This document shows positions 6,596-12,467 of a DNA stretch of 12,467 nt, in pieces. Both the position numbers and the translations under genes were made by a program. This DNA comes from Oceanospirillaceae bacterium. GTDB lineage: Bacteria; Pseudomonadota; Gammaproteobacteria; Pseudomonadales; Balneatricaceae. Position 1 is the stretch's first letter, and each line of letters opens with the position of its first letter. Location of the stretch: the NCBI GenBank assembly GCA_003497765.1, contig DNNY01000160.1, forward strand, positions 1 to 12,467. The letters are read 5' to 3'. Below the pieces are notes generated by a model. That model was not told the DNA's origin, did no database searches, and was given only the letters and a program-made list of their open reading frames with translations.

Positions 6596-6607
6596 TAAGG
6601 CTTTACC

Positions 6608-6636
6608 TTGCAAAATAACCACGTCCAGCCTACAAT
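6608..6636 (+). promoter_or_regulatory. Probable sigma70 promoter of mltD
   Basis: TTGCAA (6608-6613) and TACAAT (6631-6636) are 17 nt apart, four and five of six consensus matches. A start near 6643 would leave a leader of about 26 nt before the mltD ATG at 6670. This would let mltD be transcribed independently of gloB. The leader has no recognisable Shine-Dalgarno sequence. Confidence 0.5.
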
Positions 6637-6669
6637 GGCCTGCTTTTGACTGGCTCCATTTGATCATCT

Positions 6670-8652
6670 ATGTTCTGGTATAAACCATCACCTAAAACCC
6701 AACTTTCTAAAGGGTACACAAGAATAGCATTAGCCGCTTCAAGTGCGCTTATTCTTAGCGCTTGTCAACAAATTGGCGTCCAACCAGCGTCTGAAAAATT
6801 GGCTATTGAGACTAATATAGAGTCATCTATAGAGATAAATAAATTACCGGCCAATGAGACGATAGAAAAAGTAAGTACTACAGAAGCCAGCGTTGCCGTT
6901 GAAATAACCAATAGTTCACCAGCCGATATTGTAGATTTATGGCAAGAGCCTGTTCCACAATCGACTTCTATATCAGTAGATGAATCACCTAAACTGACCG
7001 TTATAGATACCCCTGTCGAACCAGAAGTAGAACCAAATAAACAAGCTAAAGTCACCACTGTATTAGAAGCAACTCAAGCCGAACCAAGTAACGAACCTGC
7101 TGTCGAATTAACCAATGAAGCTCTAATTGAACCTGCCGATATTAGTTCTGAACCTGTGCAACAGGCTTCAGTAGTTACTGTAACCGCAGAATTACCAATA
7201 GCAGAACCCGTTGTTAGCCAGCCAGAACCAGAAATACCTGTACCACTCTTAGATCTATGGCAATTAACCGTTGCTAATTATGCTCTGACCCAACATACAA
7301 ATACTAGAATTCAACCCCACGATGCTTGGTATCGTAAACATACTGAGTATATGCAACGGGTAACCAATCGCTCCAGTCGTTACTACCATTATGTTCTGCA
7401 TGAGGTACTTGCTGCTGATATGCCCGCCGAAATAGCTCTATTGCCCATTGTCGAAAGTGGTTTTGACACCTTTGCTTATTCCCATGGACGTGCCGCTGGT
7501 GCTTGGCAGTTTATCCCTTCAACTGGACGTTTATTTGGTTTACAACAAACATGGTGGTATGACGGACGCCGTGATGTTGTGGCTTCAACGGCAGCAGCAA
7601 TTAAATATTTAAAGCAGTTACATGGCATGTTTGATGGTGACTGGTTATTAGCTATAGCAGCCTATAATGGTGGCCCTGGCACTGTTTCTAAGGCTATCCG
7701 AGCTAATAAAAAACAAGGCAAACCAACCGACTTCTGGTCTCTTAGTTTACCTACTGAAACCATGCATTATGTACCTAAGTTATTGGGCCTAAGTAAAGTG
7801 GTGGCTGATCATGCAGGCACAGATAAATTAACCACTGTGGCAAATGAACCCTATTTTGCAATTGTTGAGACTGGCTCCCAAATTGATTTAGCTCAGGCAG
7901 CGGAATTAGCTGATATATCTGTGGATGAAATATATCGTTTAAATTCAGGCTTTAATCAATGGGCCACGGACCCTGAAGGTCCTCATCGATTATTAATTCC
8001 AATCGCTAATGCTGATCAATTTAAGCAAGGCTTGGCTAATCTTGATCCTCAGCAAAGAGTTGCTTGGCAACGTTATATTATTCAGCCCGGTGATAGTTTG
8101 CTGAAATTAAGCAAGCGTTATCATGTCAGTGTTGACCTAATACGCTCCCTCAATAATCTACAGGGCAACACAATTATCGCTGGTAAACCACTAATGATAC
8201 CTGTGGCCAGTAAAAACGCTGAAGCATACACCTTAAGTGCCGCCCAACGCGTAGTAAAACGCCAACAACAACTTTCTGCTACCCATGCCAGCAACCGTAT
8301 TGAACACAAGGTCGTTAGCGGTGAAAGCTTATGGACCATTGCCAAAAAATACAAAGTGACAGTAAAACAAATTGCTAACTGGAATAAAATTGGCACCAAA
8401 TCATTGTTGCAGATTGATCAAAAACTGAATATTTGGCCACGTGTACCCAGTAGCAAACTTAACTCCGGTAGTCGCCAAGTGGTCAAAAAACTCACCTATG
8501 AAGTGCGAAATGGCGATAATCTTTCTATGATTGCTTGGCGCTTTAATATAAGCGTTAAAGATATCCAACGTTGGAATAGTGATCTTAAAAAATATCTACA
8601 ACCTGGTCAGCAATTGACCTTGTATGTCGATGTTACCAAAACCCGTGGTTAA
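6670..8652 (+). CDS. mltD: Membrane-bound lytic transglycosylase D, enlarged, with three LysM domains
   Basis: 660 residues, against about 450 in E. coli MltD. It cleaves the MurNAc-GlcNAc bond of peptidoglycan to anhydro products, acting from the outer membrane into the periplasm. In order: a lipoprotein signal with lipobox LSAC (C32; Q at +2 suggests outer membrane); a low-complexity linker of about 150 residues (about 40-190) rich in E, P, V, A and T; DLWQ at 195; the SLT domain with catalytic E262 (VESGF), AAGAWQFIPSTGR (275-287) and AAYNGGPG (from 330); and three LysM peptidoglycan-binding domains at about 469-512, 546-590 and 609-653. The linker also holds an earlier DLWQ (89-92). A stop codon lies just upstream of the ATG, so this start is preferred although no Shine-Dalgarno sequence is visible. 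It follows gloB, as in relatives. Confidence 0.95.
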   Translation: MFWYKPSPKTQLSKGYTRIALAASSALILSACQQIGVQPASEKLAIETNIESSIEINKLPANETIEKVSTTEASVAVEITNSSPADIVDLWQEPVPQSTSISVDESPKLTVIDTPVEPEVEPNKQAKVTTVLEATQAEPSNEPAVELTNEALIEPADISSEPVQQASVVTVTAELPIAEPVVSQPEPEIPVPLLDLWQLTVANYALTQHTNTRIQPHDAWYRKHTEYMQRVTNRSSRYYHYVLHEVLAADMPAEIALLPIVESGFDTFAYSHGRAAGAWQFIPSTGRLFGLQQTWWYDGRRDVVASTAAAIKYLKQLHGMFDGDWLLAIAAYNGGPGTVSKAIRANKKQGKPTDFWSLSLPTETMHYVPKLLGLSKVVADHAGTDKLTTVANEPYFAIVETGSQIDLAQAAELADISVDEIYRLNSGFNQWATDPEGPHRLLIPIANADQFKQGLANLDPQQRVAWQRYIIQPGDSLLKLSKRYHVSVDLIRSLNNLQGNTIIAGKPLMIPVASKNAEAYTLSAAQRVVKRQQQLSATHASNRIEHKVVSGESLWTIAKKYKVTVKQIANWNKIGTKSLLQIDQKLNIWPRVPSSKLNSGSRQVVKKLTYEVRNGDNLSMIAWRFNISVKDIQRWNSDLKKYLQPGQQLTLYVDVTKTRG

Positions 8653-8710
8653 CTTATTGCTTACGTTAATCATTAGCAACTAAAAACTCACTCTAGTTTT
8701 GTGTTTCATA

Positions 8711-8740
8711 AAAAAGCCCGTCACTATGGACGGGCTTTTT
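8711..8740. terminator. Bidirectional rho-independent terminator, mltD / binding-protein gene
   Basis: AAAAAGCCCGTC (8711-8722) pairs perfectly with GACGGGCTTTTT (8729-8740) around an ACTATG loop. The GC-rich core is followed by a T-run on both strands. It lies between the convergent mltD and BMP-family genes, 58 nt after the mltD stop and 20 nt before the other stop, and should serve both. Confidence 0.94.
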
Positions 8741-8759
8741 GTGTAGCTAGAAAGACAGC

Positions 8760-9824
8760 TTATAGCTGATCATCTACACCTTTAACATACCAATTCATAC
8801 CTAGCATTGTACCGATATCTAGGATTTCACCAGCACCAACAGCTAAACTGCCATCTTGCTTATAGATTGGTCCAGTAAAGGGGTGTAGGTCACCACTGGT
8901 AATGGCGGCTGTGGTTTCTTCAGCCATAGCTGCAACATCAGCTGGCATATTGATAAAGTCAGCCATATTAACCATATTGGCGCTCATACCACCAAAAGTA
9001 TCACCACTTTCCCAAGTACCATCCAATACCGCTTGGGTACGCTCGATATAGTAATCACCCCAGTTGTTAACAATGGAAGTTAACAGTGCATTAGGTGCGA
9101 AAGCGGACATATCAGAAGCCTGACCAAAGGCGTAAACACCCTGCTCTTCAGCAACTTGAACAGGACCAGTAGAGTCAGTATGTTGCGTGATTACATCAGC
9201 ACCCTGGCTGATTAATACTTTAGCCGCATCCGCTTCTTTACCTGGATCGAACCATGAGTTAACCCAAACAACTTTTAATTTGAAATCAGGGTTAACTGAT
9301 TGTGCACCTAGTAGGAAGGAGTTAATACCACGAACTACTTCTGGGATTGGGAAAGAGCCAATGTAACCAGCAGTACCTGTCTTAGACATCTTCGCAGCAA
9401 TCTGACCAATTACGTAGCGGCCTTCGTAAAAACGAGCAGAATATGTAGATACGTTATCAGCTTGCATATAACCAGTTGCATGCTCAAACTTCACTTCAGG
9501 GAATTTTTCAGCAACTTTAATAGTGGGTTCCATATAACCAAAGGAAGTGGTAAAGATCAGACCAGCGCCTTGGCGAGCCAAACGGGTAATTGTTCGTTCA
9601 GCGTCCTGACTTTCAGGTACGTTTTCTACAAAAACTGTTTCAACCAAATTGCCCAGTTTTCCTTCAAGAGCAATACGACCTTGGTCATGCTGGTAAGTCC
9701 AGCCATGATCCCCTGGAGGGCCAATATAAATAAAGCCAACTTTTAATTTGTCATCAGCCATTGCGGATACAGACACGGCCGAGGCCATTAGTAACGCAGC
9801 TGCGACACCAAAAAACTTTCTCAT
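8760..9824 (-). CDS. BMP/PnrA-family periplasmic substrate-binding protein of an ABC importer
   Basis: 354 residues. An N-terminal signal peptide (RK, then a hydrophobic run to about residue 20) with a likely cleavage after AMA (A23|D24) makes it a soluble periplasmic protein, not a lipoprotein as in PnrA and many Gram-positive members. The mature protein starts KLKVGFIY, typical of the family, and continues GPPGDHGWTYQHDQGR (35-50), IFTTSFGYMEP, YEGRYVIGQIAAKMSKTG and GYIGSFPIPEVVRGIN. Characterised relatives bind nucleosides or nucleobases; W42 falls near where PnrA-type proteins have a stacking aromatic (inference). It is the last gene of the leftward operon, 71 nt after the second permease gene, with AAGGAG eight nt before the ATG, the strongest ribosome site in the operon. 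This fits the excess of binding protein that importers need. The exact ligand is unproven. Confidence 0.92.
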   Translation of the reverse strand: MRKFFGVAAALLMASAVSVSAMADDKLKVGFIYIGPPGDHGWTYQHDQGRIALEGKLGNLVETVFVENVPESQDAERTITRLARQGAGLIFTTSFGYMEPTIKVAEKFPEVKFEHATGYMQADNVSTYSARFYEGRYVIGQIAAKMSKTGTAGYIGSFPIPEVVRGINSFLLGAQSVNPDFKLKVVWVNSWFDPGKEADAAKVLISQGADVITQHTDSTGPVQVAEEQGVYAFGQASDMSAFAPNALLTSIVNNWGDYYIERTQAVLDGTWESGDTFGGMSANMVNMADFINMPADVAAMAEETTAAITSGDLHPFTGPIYKQDGSLAVGAGEILDIGTMLGMNWYVKGVDDQL

Positions 9825-9846
9825 AAAAAATACTCCTTAGTTAGTG

Positions 9847-9860
9847 ATGGCAGAAGCCAT
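9847..9860 (-). other. Small hairpin ahead of the binding-protein gene
   Basis: ATGGC (9847-9851) and GCCAT (9856-9860) form a perfect 5-bp stem with a four-base loop in the 71-nt gap between the second permease gene and the binding-protein gene. A longer imperfect pairing is possible nearer the permease stop (about 9868-9892). In other importer operons such structures stabilise the binding-protein segment of the message; here that is inference only. Confidence 0.3.
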
Positions 9861-9895
9861 ATTAGGTAAAAGACGTGCTCTTCTTTATACCAAGA

Positions 9896-10816
9896 TTAGC
9901 GATCCGGCACAAACCCCTGACCCAACGAGGCAGGTGTATTGATGACAGATAATCGCCGATTAGTTGAAATTAATATCAAAGCAATAATGGTTGCAACATA
10001 TGGTAAAGAAGAAAGTAGCTGTGATGGGATAGGAACACCCATACCTTGGGCATAAAGGCCGAGTATCCAAACACCACCAAATAAATAGGCCCCTGCGGCC
10101 AAACGACCAGGCAACCAAGTAGAGAAAACAACCAGTGCTAAGGCAATCCAGCCGCGGCCTGCGGTCATATTTTCAATCCACTGTGGGGTGTATACCAGAG
10201 ATAAATAAGCACCAGCTAGACCAGAAGTCATGCCCCCAAAAGCAATACAAGCATAGCGTACCTTGATTACCGAGTAGCCTAAAGCATGGGCAGAGTTATG
10301 GTTTTGGCCCACGGCACGGATAATCAATCCCATACGCGTGCGCTTAAGCATATAACTCACACCAATGACCAAAATAATCGAAATATATACCAGAGGATCT
10401 TGGCCAAACACTAATGTACTGACATAAGGTAAGTCAGATAATACAGGAATTGATACAGATTCTAGCTTTACACCGGGCATACCAACAAAGCCACTACCTA
10501 TTAATCCAGACAAGCCTAAACCTAGGAGGGTTATAGATAAACCCGTTGCCACCTGATTGGTCACCAAGGTCTGGGTCAAAAAGGCAAACAACAATGACAT
10601 TGCAACACCGGCAAACATGGCCATCAATACTCCAAGCCAAGCTGAACCAGTAACCTGCGCCATAGCAAAACCTGCTACTGCTCCCATCACCATCATCCCT
10701 TCAAGGCCTAAATTAAGTACGCCTGAACGTTCCACCACTAGCTCACCAATAGCCGCCAAAAGCAATGGTGTGGAGGCCGTTATAATGGTTAACAAGATCG
10801 CTTCATAGTTAATCAT
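9896..10816 (-). CDS. ABC importer inner-membrane permease (YufQ/NupC-like, BPD_transp_2 family)
   Basis: 306 residues, highly hydrophobic with about eight to ten membrane segments, of the branched-chain amino-acid/ribose-type permease superfamily. The family hallmark ERSGVLNLGLEGMMVMGAVAGF (broken as ERSGVLNLGLEG at 29-40, then MMVMGAVAGF) is complete. ALGYSVIKVRYACIAFGGM (about 178-196) is the probable coupling region that contacts the ATPase, and AGRGWIALALVVF lies near the C-terminal third, as in relatives. It forms one half of the heterodimeric channel with the gene at 10809-11885. Its ATG overlaps the stop of that gene by eight nt (ATGATTAA), with GGAG seven nt upstream, so the two are probably translationally coupled. 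Family and pairing are secure; the nucleoside/nucleobase specificity is inferred from the operon. Confidence 0.92.
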   Translation of the reverse strand: MINYEAILLTIITASTPLLLAAIGELVVERSGVLNLGLEGMMVMGAVAGFAMAQVTGSAWLGVLMAMFAGVAMSLLFAFLTQTLVTNQVATGLSITLLGLGLSGLIGSGFVGMPGVKLESVSIPVLSDLPYVSTLVFGQDPLVYISIILVIGVSYMLKRTRMGLIIRAVGQNHNSAHALGYSVIKVRYACIAFGGMTSGLAGAYLSLVYTPQWIENMTAGRGWIALALVVFSTWLPGRLAAGAYLFGGVWILGLYAQGMGVPIPSQLLSSLPYVATIIALILISTNRRLSVINTPASLGQGFVPDR

Positions 10817-11885
10817 TGCTTATCTCCATTGCCTTGAGTAAACGTAATCGATAGTGAATTAGGGTATCGCACATTAAGATAAAGAAGAGCAACATACCTT
10901 GAAAAACTTGGGTCGTTTTATCTGACATGCCCAATTCTATTTGCACTCCTTCGCCACCAATATAACTTACCGCTAACAGCAACCCGGCAAAAATCACACC
11001 GATGGGATTTAAACGCCCCAAGAAAGCCACAATAATGGCTGTAAAGCCATAACTAGGTGAAATATTGGGTTGTAGTTGACCGATGGTACCAGCAACTTCA
11101 ATAATGCCTGCTAAGCCAGCTAAACCACCTGATAATAAGAAGCAGAACCAGACCATTTTTGCCTGTGAGAAGCCTGCAAAGGCGCCTGCTCTTGGGGCGG
11201 CGCCAATTACTCTTACTTCAAAGCCTTTAATGGTTCGTGTCATCACCCAATAAAGAATAAGGGCAATAATTATGGCTATCACTAAGCCAAGATGGACGCG
11301 TCCGTCTCCAAAAGTAGGCAATAAATGCCAATCATCAAAACCAATGGATTTGGGGAAGTTATAACCAAAAGGGTCTTTCCAAGGCCCCCTAACCAACCAA
11401 TCCAATAATAAGTGCACTATATAAACTAGCATCAAGCTGGTTAGTATCTCATTAACACCAAATCGAACTTTCAATAGTGCCGGTATAGCCGCTAAAAGAG
11501 CACCACCAATCATGCCCATTACGAGCATGCAGAATAATGCCAAGGGTGACTGCCAAGAAGTAAAGAGGATGGGAATAATAGATCCCATTAAGGCACCGGC
11601 AGTAAGTTGACCTTCGGCACCGATATTCCAAACATTAGCACGAAAAGTAACGGCTAATCCAACACCAATCAAGATTAGCGGTGTGGCTTTTACTAGTACT
11701 TCTTCGATAGACCAGAGATTGGTTATGGGATCAATAAAATAAAGGTAGAGAGCTCGTAAGGGCGGTTGCCCCATAGCGGCAAACATCAAACCACCAACAA
11801 TTACTGTTAACGCAATAGCTAATAACGGTGAAGAGAAATACATCAAGCGCGAAGCTTGGGGACGTTTTTCCAAGATTAACTGCAC
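10809..11885 (-). CDS. ABC importer inner-membrane permease (YufP/NupB-like, BPD_transp_2 family)
   Basis: 358 residues with about ten membrane segments. The hallmark FRANVWNIGAEGQLTAGALMG (FRANVWNIGAEGQ at 81-93) marks the YufP side of the YufP/YufQ-type permease pair. GFEVRVIGAAPRAGAFAGFS is the probable cytoplasmic coupling region, and SPSYGFTAIIVAFLGRLNP is the conserved C-terminal-half motif. The start is GTG at 11885, with GGGAG eight nt upstream. The junction reads TGATGTGCAG: the ATPase stop TGA directly precedes it, and the embedded ATG is out of frame and meets a stop after two codons, so GTG is right. It overlaps the next permease by eight nt. It would form the membrane channel with that partner and be driven by the upstream ATPase. 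Confidence 0.92.
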   Translation of the reverse strand: MQLILEKRPQASRLMYFSSPLLAIALTVIVGGLMFAAMGQPPLRALYLYFIDPITNLWSIEEVLVKATPLILIGVGLAVTFRANVWNIGAEGQLTAGALMGSIIPILFTSWQSPLALFCMLVMGMIGGALLAAIPALLKVRFGVNEILTSLMLVYIVHLLLDWLVRGPWKDPFGYNFPKSIGFDDWHLLPTFGDGRVHLGLVIAIIIALILYWVMTRTIKGFEVRVIGAAPRAGAFAGFSQAKMVWFCFLLSGGLAGLAGIIEVAGTIGQLQPNISPSYGFTAIIVAFLGRLNPIGVIFAGLLLAVSYIGGEGVQIELGMSDKTTQVFQGMLLFFILMCDTLIHYRLRLLKAMEISND

Positions 11886-11886
11886 A

Positions 11887-12467
11887 TCAACTACTCCCTT
11901 GGGCTGTGGCTTCTTCGGCAGGTGCAGATTTTTCCTGGGACATAAGTATACCTATTTCTTCACGGCTAATTGCACTAGCTTTATAAGTTGACGATAACTG
12001 GCCACGGGAAATAACAGCAACGCGGTCGGCTAATTCAAAAATCTCATCTAAGTCCTGACTGATAACCAATATGGCACTACCCTGTCTCGACAAATCAATT
12101 AATGCTTGTCTTATTAGAGCGGCAGCGCCAGCATCAACTCCCCAGGTGGGCTGGTTTATAATTAACACTTTGGGCTGACGATCGAGCTCCCGCCCAACTA
12201 CAAACTTTTGTAAGTTGCCCCCAGATAACGACCCTGCCTCAGCATCAATACTGGCACTACGCACATCGTATTTACTGACGACCTCGGCATTTACTTTGGC
12301 TAACTCGGCACGCTTTATACCCGCCCAACCCTGATGCAGAGGACGTTGGTCATCAGCCACAGCGTGCCGTGATAAGAGGATATTTTCCGTCAGACTAAAA
12401 TCACCTATAGCACTGTGGCCATTACGTTCTTCCGGGACAAAAGCGGCCTGCAACGGCCGTCGCCCAT
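11887..12467 (-). CDS. ABC importer ATPase (YufO/NupA-like, RbsA-type two-domain), C-terminal part
   Basis: Partial: about 193 codons are visible, entering from the right edge with GRRPLQAAFVPEERNGH, so the apparent start TTG at 12453 is internal. Relatives are about 500 residues with two nucleotide-binding domains; this is most of the second. Visible motifs are VPEERNGH and SLTENILL, the ABC signature LSGGNLQKFVVGREL (about 12229-12186), a Walker B region reading VLIINQPTWGVD (about 12174-12139), and ISQDLDEIFELADRVAVISRG. The usual LDEPT is INQPT, so both the metal-binding Asp and the catalytic Glu are substituted, a known tendency in the second domain of this class. Its stop abuts the first permease start. 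It energises uptake on the cytoplasmic face. The operon promoter is beyond the window. Confidence 0.93.
   Translation of the reverse strand, partial: GRRPLQAAFVPEERNGHSAIGDFSLTENILLSRHAVADDQRPLHQGWAGIKRAELAKVNAEVVSKYDVRSASIDAEAGSLSGGNLQKFVVGRELDRQPKVLIINQPTWGVDAGAAALIRQALIDLSRQGSAILVISQDLDEIFELADRVAVISRGQLSSTYKASAISREEIGILMSQEKSAPAEEATAQGSS

Noticed and set aside
6765..7058. Minus-strand frame opposite the MltD linker
   Set aside because: It is the complement of low-complexity linker coding, and its Ser/Thr/Val-rich product is explained by that.
8121..8399. Minus-strand frame opposite the MltD LysM region
   Set aside because: It is antisense to conserved LysM domains; no start context and no known family.
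9462..9746. Plus-strand frame inside the binding-protein gene
   Set aside because: It is antisense to a conserved BMP-family protein and carries no motif.
1..12467. A mobile, defence or otherwise wholly new gene system
   Set aside because: Every sizeable gene belongs to a recognised family in conserved neighbourhoods. I saw no transposase, integrase, CRISPR-like repeats, tRNA or direct terminal repeats.

Overview
The window reads as core chromosome of a gammaproteobacterium of moderate to low GC, probably marine or salt-exposed. The reasons are a close homologue of the Vibrio/Escherichia-type Na+/H+ antiporter NhaB, the conserved gammaproteobacterial block gloB / yafS-like methyltransferase / rnhA / dnaQ with mltD beside gloB, and SohB and NudC homologues that align residue by residue with the E. 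coli proteins as I remember them. The genus cannot be fixed from this sequence.

Layout. 1-546 (minus) is the N-terminal part of sohB, cut by the window edge just before the expected catalytic serine. 547-751 is a divergent promoter region. 752-1066 (plus) is a small stand-alone SCP2 sterol-carrier domain protein. 1093-1893 (minus) is nudC. 2050-3555 (plus) is nhaB, with a predicted leader of about 95 nt. A bidirectional terminator at 3591-3621 separates nhaB from the convergent operon that runs leftward from 5619 to 3651: yafS-like methyltransferase, rnhA, dnaQ. gloB (5692-6468, plus) diverges from that operon and is followed by a 201-nt spacer rich in inverted repeats and by mltD (6670-8652, plus). 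A second bidirectional terminator at 8711-8740 separates mltD from a leftward four-gene ABC importer operon that enters from the right edge: ATPase (partial), permease, permease, BMP/PnrA-family periplasmic binding protein (12467 down to 8760).

How the genes work together. dnaQ (proofreading subunit) and rnhA (removal of RNA from RNA/DNA hybrids) are replication functions, translated from one message with a methyltransferase of unknown target. gloB detoxifies the glutathione adduct of methylglyoxal, and mltD remodels peptidoglycan. The ABC operon is a complete importer of the YufNOPQ/NupABC/PnrA class, most likely for nucleosides or nucleobases. Only its operon promoter and the N-terminal half of the ATPase lie outside the window.

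I found no mobile element, CRISPR array, RNA gene, pseudogene or defence-like cassette, and nothing I would call a new system. The points most worth a second look are a perfect 16-bp palindrome at the rnhA-dnaQ junction, the structured gloB-mltD spacer, the nhaB leader hairpin, an enlarged MltD with a long acidic linker, a methyltransferase with an eroded SAM-binding loop, and departures from family consensus in NudC and the ABC ATPase.
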